A stretch of 64,000 nt of DNA from Toxorhynchites rutilus septentrionalis. Its lineage: Eukaryota > Arthropoda > Insecta > Diptera > Culicidae. This document shows, one piece after another, positions 1 to 9,638 of this stretch. The notes beneath the pieces are model-generated. The model saw nothing but the letters and a program-made list of their open reading frames with translations. It was not told the DNA's origin and made no database searches. The position numbers and the translations under genes were made by a program. Positions within the stretch are counted from its first letter, which is position 1, and every line of letters starts with the position of its first letter. Where the stretch lies: assembly GCF_029784135.1 (NCBI RefSeq), contig NC_073745.1, positions 48,484,116 to 48,548,115 of the forward strand, in the 5' to 3' direction.

Positions 1-65
1 ATCTTACATTACATTGGTGTTTTTTTTTCATTATTTCATCCATACAAAACATAAAAGCCATCTCG

Positions 66-232
66 TCCTAGGGGAGACGATCTGGCATAGTGGTTAACAT
101 CCGTACTTTTCACGCTAAAGGTCACGAGTTCAATTCTCACTCCCAACATTCTTCCAACAGAACAAACCCGTTGATCCAAGTGATGAACCAGCCAAAGGCT
201 GAAAATCACTATGATATAGCAAAAAAAAATCT
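66..232 (+). repeat. tRNA-derived SINE, family S1, old copy
   Basis: Contains a pol III box A-like stretch (ctggcatagtggttaacatc) and a box B-like stretch (ggtcacgagttcaattctc). The tail reads accagccaaaggctgaaaatcactatgatat and ends in an A-run. The same order occurs in cleaner copies at 15187-15341 (minus), 20453-20600 and 43761-43914. This copy has several substitutions and a small insertion before the tail, so it is the oldest of the four. No target-site duplication was found. Confidence 0.75.
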
Positions 233-1946
233 CATCCTGGTCCACAAAGAGGGGTTGTCATCATATCTTATTCCACTTTGGCATTCTCTCTCGTGATATA
301 TGCCATCCTACGATTAATCACCATCATTCTGCCATCATCACTCAATTATAACACTGGTGGAGTGAACAAACAATACCCAACAATCAAACAAAACGGCCCT
401 TTTCAGGGCCACTAAATCATTATCAAAGAGTTCAACGATATAATTTTTCAAACATATCCAAAATCAGCATGCAACAGATAGCCTACCGGAATCCTACGTC
501 AACTATGCGGTCGTGTCTCGTACACAACCCTCCTGCGCCTTTTTCTGTCGATCGAATAATCTCCTACTTCAACCCATTGAGCTCAGAAAACATCGCATTT
601 CATATCTAATCTATTCGCTCATTCTGAGAAAACTTTTATACCGACGGGCATGTGCTCACCATCGGCATATGAGCTTTTTACTTCGCTTCAATTTAGTAGC
701 TTTTCATCTACATACTCATTCCTACAGGCGCATGTTATTTAGATACGAGTAGATGTGGCTCTCACAGCTGTTTTTCCTAATTGTGAGTGTAAGCGGTGCG
801 CGTTGTCTCTGTTCGCGCACGACCGGTTAAAATCCTGCGCGAGTAGTTTGTGTTTTAGTATTGCTGCGCGGCCAGCTTAATGGACGGATGGAATCACATT
901 CTTACCGTTAATTTAAAGGCCGGAAGCGGCTCTTACTACAGGCGGAATACCAGCTCCCATTACCACACGAAGGCCCATTTCAAGTACAGCTTCATTCATT
1001 ATTCACCTTTCCATTCAGTGAGTGACCAGGAAGTTTTTGACGAAACTTCGGAACCTGTATAAAATTTGTAATGTAGGATATTTAGCTATAACATGAAACA
1101 GAAAATGGCAAACGAAAATTTGAGCAAAAATATACGGAAAATCAAAGCAACTGTCTGCGAAACATGCAATGATGTTTTGTGTACTGGCTAAACTTAGCCG
1201 CCGCGTCACATCTGACATTCAATATGATAAGCCGCCTAAAAAAGAGAAAGAAGGGAAGGCGCTCACAGTTCCGTTCATCCAAGACACTTGTACACACCAA
1301 TGAAGAAAAAAGCTCAGGTTCATACTAAAGATACGCAAACCCATCGTACATAGACATTAGACATTTATCCAGGTATGTTGTTAAGACCATTCCTTTAGTA
1401 TTGCTGGATAAGCAGCATCATTGTTTGAGTTTATCGACTTTCAAAAGAAGAGAAAAACGTTCTGCATGGTGGGGTACGAATTCGAATTTTGAATTATTGT
1501 ATCCATCTACAAGGCAGTAGCGTAGTGTGCGGGCATGCAATGATGTTTTGTGTACTGGCTAAGGGGCATTTGCCGGGGGCGCATTTTTTCCTACAATTAT
1601 ATTTCCCAATTATTATATGCCATCATGAGTAGTTGCTTCTGTCCGTTCATTAATAAAACCAATAACCTCTCTGATTTTCGCAAAACTGAAACACCCAACA
1701 CCACATTACATCAATACCCTTTTGATTATTCGCTACGCATACCTGGGCGCCTCTCCATGCAATGCAAAACAGATTCATGGTGCCAATACAGAGGGGCGGA
1801 GGGGCGCCGAAATAGGCCGTGAATAGTCGTGCGATGTTTTACAGTTAAAGCCTGTTTCAGTTAGAATATGGTCGCATAAAGTAGGATATTTCTCAGCATA
1901 GAAATAACGTACAAAAAAGGAAAGGGTGTTATTTTGTAGGTTTATC
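233..1946. other. Intergenic repeat-rich sequence, no gene recognised
   Basis: No ORF here looks coding. A segment near 487-536 reads, on the minus strand, gttgtgtacgagacacgacc followed by gcatagttgacgtaggat. This is the same start sequence as the dispersed repeats at about 18830 and 37190. A tract at 1475-1495 (ggtggggtacgaattcgaat) recurs inverted at about 23455-23480. The rest is AT-rich sequence without recognisable features. Confidence 0.5.
1163..1562. repeat. 29-nt perfect direct repeat, copies 1163-1191 and 1534-1562
   Basis: The two copies, beginning catgcaatgatgttttgtgt and ending actggctaa, are identical over 29 nt and lie 371 bp apart, enclosing about 342 bp. A perfect repeat this long could be an insertion footprint or two pieces of one dispersed repeat. 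The enclosed DNA shows no ORF, terminal repeats or pol III boxes that would settle it. Confidence 0.6.
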
Positions 1947-1955
1947 AACTTTAAG

Positions 1956-2181
1956 TTTTTTTTTTTTTAATTCGTTTATTTTTACAGGCTCAGTTACTTA
2001 AGTTTAAAGGAGCCGAATTCTTAAATATAATTTTAAAACTATATATATAAACAATTTTCTTACATCTATGGTTAGTAAGGTGGAAAACCGATTACTCGCG
2101 GTGTACTCGAGTTTAGGAGGGTGACATATTTTTAGGAGAAGGATGGGATATAAGGAAATTGTAACAATGTTGATGAACACT
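1956..2181 (-). other. Distal 3' UTR and poly(A) tail of the I-clade element
   Basis: Non-coding. On the minus strand it ends gagcctgtaaaaataaac followed by an A-run. It continues the 3' UTR from 9513-9638. The two halves are separated by the LTR element and abut its CACT duplications (2178-2181 and 9513-9516). Confidence 0.7.
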
Positions 2182-2451
2182 AGTTACAAATTTCTTTCCT
2201 GATTAAGGGAAAAAAATATATTTTAGGAGCTATGCTCCTCTTTTATTTCGAGATCACTTAAGACTAAATACAAGTTCGTTCTTATGCTAAGATGAAACCT
2301 CGCTCGCTGGGTGGCTGATGTTTATAAACCGCTATCTTCGCTGAGTGCGCATTCTCGGGATCGGATGGTATTTATGCTGACCGATCGTCCGCTAGCAAAA
2401 TCGTTGTTTATATCGACTCGCATAATTTTATCGCTACGTCTGGTGCTAACT
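2182..2451 (-). repeat. 3' LTR of the errantivirus-like element
   Basis: This 270-bp repeat is identical to 9243-9512 except for g at 2343 versus a at 9404. Its ends form the short inverted repeat AGTTA/TAACT. Confidence 0.95.
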
Positions 2452-2461
2452 CTTCCCCTTT
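2452..2461 (-). promoter_or_regulatory. Polypurine tract
   Basis: On the minus strand this reads AAAGGGGAAG immediately before the 3' LTR start AGTTAGC. That is the expected place for the plus-strand primer of reverse transcription. Confidence 0.8.
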
Positions 2462-2486
2462 CGAATTACTTTGTCCTCGAAGTTTT

Positions 2487-4056
2487 TCAACGTAATGACC
2501 GAAGTTGTGTTGGTGTGTTGAGGAATGTCTCGATCTCTCGTTTCCTTTCCTCTGATAATTCCTCAGGTTGCTTTATTTCTGACAAAATAATTTCATCGCT
2601 GACTTTTTCAGATTTCGTTATACTTAGTTGAACATTGGTGTTTGTTTTTCTGAAATGATAGCAGAAAGCAACAATGGCAATGGCAAACATAATTAACGAT
2701 GTAATTCCAAACGATCCAAAAATATGAAGTTTCCATTTCAAAGAGTTGTTCTGTAGATGAAGAGTTTCTAATTTATCTCGCTGTTCCAGAGTTAAGTTTT
2801 GAAGATATTCCACTGGTGGTTGATCGATGGTACTAATTTCATGGACCAGCAATCCTGTTATAGGTTGGTAAATTTTACCTGGAACTGTGACTTCAAAGTT
2901 GGTGTAGAGCTCTCCATTGATACGAAGGTTACAGCTATCGAATTGTACCAAAAATGATCCATTAAGAAATTGATTCGAATTGCTACAGTTTGAGGAAATT
3001 TCTATTGAAGCGTCATTGATAAAGATAACCTCGTTGTTGATTCGTTGGATGAGTCCTTTTGAATAAACCTTTTCGTATATGCAGGTAGAATGTCTTCCTT
3101 TGATTAGCTGGTCAATGCAGGGTGTAGTAGATTCTAGATTGGTGCTGTCACAAATAAAATATTGTCCTTGTTCCTCACATGGTTGTTTTAATGCATAAAT
3201 ATGTGTAGCATTTCTTAGAATATGGTTCTGTTTGATAGTTATTCGTTTCTGGTTTTTGATAACAGAGTCAACGTAACTGTAATCGAATGTGACTGATGAT
3301 ACATGAGGAACCTTTAAGATATATATAATATGCGTATTGTTGATCGCAACTTGTGACTTTGATTGCGACAAGAGGTGTTCGAAGGAAGAAACATGTATGT
3401 CTTGATGATCCAAAAATGCAGCAATCGAGTTGAAGTCTTGAACTGATAACAGTTTACTACTAGGAATGCCATGCTTTGCTAATAAAACTGCTTCTTCAAT
3501 CGTTTCTATTTGACTTAGGAGCGAATCCAAATTCGAGGGAATAATCAGTTGATTTATCTCCATAGAGTGGTTTTTCAGTCTTTCCGACTCAAGAGTTAGT
3601 ACTTGGTTTGAGATATTCGATATTTCGAGTAAACGATTCCCAATTTTCTCGTTGATTAGAATTTGTTTGTTGTTCTGATGAATGAAGGAATTCAGTGAAG
3701 AGTTTATCAAACGAAGGTCATCAGCATCGGGATTCCCGGCGATCCACTTCCAAATGGTTCCTACGGTATCCCATCTCCGGTGTCTTCTGAGCGGTTTCAG
3801 CTTAAGATACGTTTCTTTTAATTTATAATTTTTTATTTCTATTAATTCATATAATGGGTTTACAAAAGGATTATTCTGTATTTCGTGATTGACTTTTTCA
3901 ATAGTAGTTCCAATTTGATCTATGTTTATAGGATGCATTATTCTCACATAGCCTGTTTTTAATTTAGCCACACCTAATGGTATAATGGCAAGCGGATTAT
4001 TTGTTAAGTCATGAATCTGGAGGTGTGATCGTGCTACTGACACGAACAGGGCCAAT
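2487..4056 (-). CDS. env: Env, insect errantivirus / baculovirus F-like fusion glycoprotein
   Basis: This open frame of about 522 residues has no in-frame ATG at its start. It is preceded by ttccattttcag|att, a good 3' splice site (AG at 4057-4058), which fits the known expression of errantivirus env from a spliced RNA. The N-terminus LALFVSVA is weakly signal-like. A basic furin-type site RRHRR lies at about residues 90-94, followed by a Trp/Gly-containing stretch (WDTVGTIWKWIAG) in the position of the fusion peptide of F-type proteins. There are several N-x-S/T sites and cysteines in the ectodomain. A hydrophobic segment at about 445-465 is followed by a 55-residue charged tail, as in a type I membrane protein. 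Unlike gag and pol, this frame is uninterrupted. Confidence 0.85.
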
Positions 4057-4068
4057 CTGAAAATGGAA

Positions 4069-7000
4069 TTAAAGATTTGGATTGATTCTTAAGTTTGTTT
4101 TATGAATTTTTCTTCCTTGTGTATCAATAACATACTTAGTATGATCTTCTCTGATTGTGATTTTTTTGTATCTACTTTTGCGTTTTGAAATATCATATGT
4201 CTTTTCAAAGGCTGTTGAGTTTGGAGTGTAACTTCTATAATGTTTCTCTGGTATTTTTTCTGCATTATTTTTGTGTATGTTTTGAATCCTTTCCAAATTC
4301 TTTTCTCTTGTTTTAAGGAAATCTTCTCTTGGAAGTGCGTTAACATTAATAGCTTGGTATACATTTCGAGGTGTGTCTTCTATTACTGAATGAACTGAAT
4401 TATTATACCTATGTGCGGTCAGTTGCATTAAATCATTGATTGAAATATCTGTATGTTCATGTCGTATGCATCTTGCAATTTCTCTAATTGTCGAATGGCA
4501 GCGTTCAACCTGACCATTCGTTTCAGACCTGTGGACAGGTGTCTTGAAAATTGTAATTCCGAGATTTTTAATTTGTTGTTCTATTGTATTAGACACAAAC
4601 GCACTTTCGTTGTCAATTACTATATTAGCTGGAACGTCCCAGTCATATATCAATTGCATTAGAACCTCTTTTACATTAACTATAGATTTTGATTTTATAG
4701 GTCTTATTTTGAGGAATTTGGAAAATTTGTCTAATGATGATATAAACAAGAAGTTTTGGTTGTACATAAATATGTCGATATGAACTATTTCAGCGGGATA
4801 TGTTGGTACAGGAGTTTTGACGGGTATAAATTTTTGAGGATTTCTGGCATATTTCTCGGTTTTGCAAATTTCACATGTCGAAACATATTGCCTTATCATT
4901 TTCTTCATTCCAGGGAAATAATATTTTTTTATCATTTGTGATGAATTTTCATTCGCATTCCTATGAGCAAATTCATGAATTTTTATAACTTTTTCTAATT
5001 GATCTTCTTCGTCATTTAAATCTTCAACTTGAATTTGTGAAAATCTAGCTCTAACTAGTTTTGGATTGTAATGTTCTTTATAAATCTCTTGGATAATAGC
5101 CATAACTAGTTCATCTGTCAATATCCCATTGAGAATGCCAGGGATTAAAAATTGTTGTAGTTTCCTAGTTAAAAACTCCTTTGAAAATTGAGGTTCTGTG
5201 AATTTATGTCTTTTGTATTTTTCAAATGGTATAATTAATTCATATGAGGGAGTATTTCCAATTTTGAAAATTAACTGATTCTTAAAAACATTGATTGGAG
5301 CTTCTGTACTCGGAATGTAGGATGAATCATCATCATCAGATGAATGTTGGGTAGGAGTAAGGGAGTAAATTTGAATACGGGAAAGCGCGTCGGCTACAAT
5401 GTTGGATTTGCCAGGCTTGTACAGCATTTCATGATCGTGTTCTTCGATAAAGGCCTTCCAACGTTTCAGCTTAGCGTTGTTATTTTTGGGGGATAGGGTG
5501 AAGGTTAAAGGTAAGTGATCCGTGTAAATTTTTATCTTAGAGCCATAAATGAAGTTGCGCAGGGTACTCAACGCCCATACGACTGCTAAGAGTTCCTTTT
5601 CATTGGTCGCATAATTTTCTTCCGATTTTGATAAAGTACGTGATATGAAAGTAATTGGCTTTTCCCCTTCTGGGAATTGTTGAGAAAGTACTGCACCTAA
5701 CGCTATATTGGATGCGTCAGTTGTAAGAATGAAGGGTTTTTCGAAGTCGGGAAATGCTAAGACATCTTCAGAAGAAAGAACGTCTTTTAAAGTTTGAAAT
5801 GCTTTTATGGCTTCTTCAAACTTTAAATCGAATTTAATTGGGAAATTTTTAGATTGCGTTTTAGGAATCTGGCGATGGCCATCTTCCCCTCTTAAGAATT
5901 TTGTTAAGGGTTTTGCAGTTTTTGCATAATTCTTAACAAAACGTCTGTAATACCCAGAGAGACCTAAGAATGCACGAAGATCTCTCAAATTCTTGGGCTG
6001 TGGATAATTCTGAATGCACTCTACCTTTTTCATATTCGGTTTTAGACCATTCTTTGAAATAATGAATCCTAAAAATTCCACTTCGGTTTTCAGAAATTCA
6101 GATTTATCTGGGTTAATTTTAAAATTAGCATTGCGCAAAACATCCAATATGATTTTCAAATTACCTAAATGCTCTTCAAGAGTTTTTCCAAAGATCTCTC
6201 GTCTCGTCAATGTAAACATAGCAAATTTTGCCAATATGTTCACGTAGAACATCATCCATTACCCTTTGGAAAATGCTGGGAGCATTTTTTAAACCAAATG
6301 GTAAACGAATAAACTCGTATTTCCCATTGTTTATTGAAAATGCAGTTTTTTCAATATCATTCTTTGACATTAGAATCTGGTGGAAACCAGACGCTAGGTC
6401 TAAAGTTGTAAAATAGGCATTGTGACCCAAATTTGCCAAAACAACCGAAGTATCGGGAATAGGATACCTATCGCTAATTGTCTTTGAATTCAGCTTACGG
6501 TAATCTATCACAATTCTATATTTTTTTCACCAGAAGCGTCAAGCTTCTTTGGAACAATCCATACGGGTGAGTTGTATGGAGATTTGGATGGTCTTATAAT
6601 ACCATCTTTAAGTAATTTATCTATTTCTTTGTTAACTTCATTTTTCAATGCTTGTGGGTAAGGGTAGGACTTAGAATAAATAGGGTTTTCGTCAGTTGTT
6701 CTAATTTTCGCTTCAATTTTAGTTGTAAAGGGAAGTTTTTTGTCCGGAGGCTGAAAAATATCCTGATATTTGTTCAACAAGGTCCATAATTTTGATTTTT
6801 GGTCAGTTTCCAAGTGATTATCTCGAACATGAATTTTGTTAACTTGTGTAAATGTATGCTGTAATAACGAAATAGTAAAACCTTTTGGAAAAATTATTTT
6901 TTCTGCGGAGGTATCAATAACAGCTTTAAGTTGTTTCAACGTGTCATGGCCTATAACGGCGTCAAATGTCTTCAATTCTTTCATATGATAAAAACGTACA

Positions 7001-7206
7001 TCAATATTGCTGTAAGGCCAAAAAAATGTACCGCGTGAAAATCTGTCAATTGTGATGTTACCTCCTACTGATGAAACGCTAAATGGTTTTTTCAATTTGT
7101 GAAATTTTTTTGTGTATTTCGGGTGAATATAATTTTTATTCGACCCAGTGTCAACTAATACTTTGATTGGTTTCAGTGGATTGCCGTAGTATGAAAAGTA
7201 CGGCAA
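4069..7206 (-). pseudogene. pol: Pol (protease, RT, RNase H, integrase), frame-broken
   Basis: The order is protease (VDTGSNKNYI near the start), RT (SPYNSPVWIVPKK; RLPFGLKNAPSIFQ; CYVYID), RNase H (LTTDASNIALGAVLSQ, NEKELLAVVWAL, YTDHLPL), then integrase with an HHCC zinc domain (HEFAH...CEICK) and the D, D, E residues in HIDIF, IDNESAF and NGQVERCHS. The RT is shifted to another frame between about 6.51 kb (a run of seven T at 6521-6527) and about 6.2 kb. The second break falls just after YID, so the catalytic YxDD box is not intact as read. The frame opens without an ATG directly after the gag stop (7215-7217), as expected for translation by frameshifting. Both breaks may be mutations or homopolymer/indel errors. 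Confidence 0.88.
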
Positions 7207-7214
7207 TGTAGAAT

Positions 7215-8493
7215 TTAACCTAAAAAATTAAACTCTGCATTGTCTTCATTAAAAGCTGTGTCCTCGTCATTATGTTGGTCATATTCTCTGATGTATCTCT
7301 CGTAAGAAGAATCATTGGATACACCATCCAAAATTTCTTCTTCATATTCTTCGGTGACATCGTCTTGTTTCTCATCTTCGGGTGGAGGATTATGATTAAT
7401 GTTAAACAATCTTGGTCGTTTGACAGCGTGTTGATGAGAGTTTAAGGGCCTGTTGCCATAATTTACCTGCCTTGTTTGAATGGACGGTTCCGGACGGATG
7501 GACAACATCCATCGGTTCCGGTCGATTTTGTTGCTGGAATGGATTTCTTGGTAGAGGTTGTGGATGATTTCTTTCTTGATACGCAGGACCATTGCGAATT
7601 GCTATTGGATTCCTCGGAGGAACTGGTGGCTTCTGATAATATTGGTTCCTAAAATTTTGATTATAGTTATTATATGGTAAATTTTTATTCATCTGTGGAA
7701 GTAAACGGGGGGCCGGTTTGGGTGGTAGACTAGGAATAAGATTCCTTGGTCTATTAGTTGGATCCGGAATTTTGTTACCTGTAATATTCTTTCTGTATTC
7801 AATATTCTGAAATGTAATGCAGTAGGAATAAGCATGAGCCAACGAATCTGGCTCGTAATTTTTTAGAAATCTGCCTACATCACCATCCAAACCACGGATA
7901 AATGCATCAATGGCTTTTCTGTTGTAAGTATAAATCATAGCCTTAGGATGTGAAAATCTTGAATCTGTTCTAATAGAATTTGCAATTAATGAAAGGATTT
8001 TATTAACATGATCATAATAGTTTTCGAGAGATTTTCCGTTTTGGAGACTATTCATTAACTGATAGTCCAAAGTTTCCAAATCACGTTTTTCACCGTAGTA
8101 CGTAATGAGTGTTTTTTTAATCATGTTCCAATTGATGTGAACGTTAGATGCAACAAGAGCATCGTTCGCCTCACCTTTTATTTTACGCCTAATTGATTTA
8201 CACACTACGTGAAACTTGTTTTTTTCGTCAATTGAACTTCTAGCATTCGGAGAGTAGAGCTGCACAATAGCTTCTGCATCTTGAATGAAAAAACCAAGTT
8301 CGTTGGGATCACCAGAAAAATTTGGTAATCCTTTCACCAAGTCAGGTATATCTTCGATGGAATCTGGGCTAACTGCAGATCCATCAGCATTTGTGAGATA
8401 CAGCGGAGGATCAGAAAAATCCTCTGCAACGGGTGTGATTGCTAATTCTAAAGCAGCCACACGGTTGATCAGATGTTGGATCTGTTCAGCCAT
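7215..8493 (-). pseudogene. gag: Gag, frameshifted near its C-terminus
   Basis: ATG at 8491-8493. The first about 330 residues read through in one frame: an N-terminal coiled region, a capsid-like part (LPNFSGDPNELGFFIQDAE, LDYQLMNSLQNGKSL) and a Pro/Asn-rich basic region. A frame change near 7.49-7.51 kb moves the rest into another frame, which ends in an acidic tail (DEKQDDVTEEYEEEILDG) at 7215. There is no CCHC zinc knuckle, which is normal for gypsy/errantivirus Gag. Homology is recognised by architecture and position. Confidence 0.8.
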
Positions 8494-9225
8494 TTTATTT
8501 AATTATTTTCTCACACTCACATTCACAACTTAAAATTAAATCAATCAATGACTCGCACGCACTCTAAAGAATTCTGTCAGAAATCTATCAATCAGATTAT
8601 CATTCAATCACACTTTATAAACCTAAATTCTCGGTTTTTCACACTCCTAATCGCATACAAAGCAACGCAACAAACGTTCAATTAATCTCACGCACTCCAA
8701 AGAAAGAATGTTTGGTTTCATTCACACTGTTTAGCTTTATAGTATAGTACAATTCGTAAATTAAAACTTTTTTACACTTCTTTTTGTGATATTTTGTAGT
8801 GGATTTTTGATACTTATTGATACACTTTATTATTTTTTTATTATTTTATTCACTTTGATTTGTTACTTTTCACTTTGTTAAAACTTGTTGATACGGTATA
8901 CTTACAGAATAAATCTGGACATCATTGGGGAACGCCCAACAATTGCGGGATTACTTCCGTCCGCTCCTTGTGGCTCTAACGCGAAGGATGTCGTCGGCTC
9001 GAGAACGCGTGTCCAGTTGATAAATCCTATTACTTCTCTACCAGCAAAGTGTTTCCAATCGTTCCAGTGTAGTGGTGGATTTCCCTTTTGTCCGGCGCTG
9101 CGGTGACTCGGGCACTCTGCTACACGTCTGCGTTGATGCGGTCGAATTGGGTTTCGGATTGTTTGAAATGTTCACTATACTTTAACGTTGTGAATCACTT
9201 TCAATTTCCTACTTACACTTCACTG
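8494..9225 (-). other. Untranslated leader of the errantivirus-like element
   Basis: Non-coding, strongly AT-rich in its gag-proximal part, between the primer-binding site and the gag ATG. It is expected to hold the packaging signal and the splice donor for env RNA. Neither can be pinpointed by eye. Confidence 0.6.
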
Positions 9226-9243
9226 GTCCCTATTCGGGCGCCA
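9226..9243 (-). promoter_or_regulatory. Primer-binding site, tRNA-Lys (UUU) type
   Basis: On the minus strand this reads TGGCGCCCGAATAGGGAC, 17 of 18 matching the 3' end of tRNA-Lys(UUU), with its first T being the last base of the 5' LTR. The match stops after 18 nt, the normal length. This contrasts with the LTR element at 27353. Confidence 0.88.
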
Positions 9244-9512
9244 GTTACAAATTTCTTTCCTGATTAAGGGAAAAAAATATATTTTAGGAGCTATGCTCCT
9301 CTTTTATTTCGAGATCACTTAAGACTAAATACAAGTTCGTTCTTATGCTAAGATGAAACCTCGCTCGCTGGGTGGCTGATGTTTATAAACCGCTATCTTC
9401 GCTAAGTGCGCATTCTCGGGATCGGATGGTATTTATGCTGACCGATCGTCCGCTAGCAAAATCGTTGTTTATATCGACTCGCATAATTTTATCGCTACGT
9501 CTGGTGCTAACT
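9243..9512 (-). repeat. 5' LTR of the errantivirus-like element
   Basis: Promoter-bearing LTR in element orientation, 270 bp, followed on the right by the CACT duplication (9513-9516) and then the 3' UTR of the host I-clade element. Confidence 0.95.
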
Positions 9513-9638
9513 CACTCAATTTATAAATCTATTCGTATATCTATAGTGTATTTACATTTCAACTTATTCTACTATTTATAGCAAGGGGACGAATTACCCG
9601 CAAAGGAAGGAAAGGAGGGTATAAGGATGTAGGGGCAA
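9513..9638 (-). other. Proximal 3' UTR of the I-clade element
   Basis: Non-coding stretch between the ORF2 stop and the LTR-element insertion point. It resumes at 2181 on the other side of the insertion. Confidence 0.65.

Larger units (their letters stand above)
2182..9512 (-). mobile_element. Gypsy/errantivirus-type endogenous retrovirus-like element
   Basis: This is a complete LTR element of 7331 bp with two 270-bp LTRs, gag, pol and env in that order on the minus strand. A 4-bp target duplication CACT lies at 2178-2181 and 9513-9516. LTR ends are AGTTA...TAACT. The primer-binding site matches tRNA-Lys at 17 of 18 positions, and a polypurine tract precedes the 3' LTR. The LTRs differ at one position (2343 versus 9404), which indicates a recent insertion. 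gag and pol nevertheless contain frame breaks, so as read this copy cannot make functional Gag-Pol. Short LTRs, 4-bp duplication and an F-protein-like env place it with the insect errantiviruses (Ty3/gypsy). Confidence 0.93.

Noticed and set aside
1015..1218. Minus-strand ORF starting MSDVTRRLSLA, similar to MPDVTRRLNLA at 27529 and 31712
   Set aside because: The similarity is of short DNA (about 26 of 33 bases) between repeat sequences. Frames diverge at once after it, so it is not a gene family.
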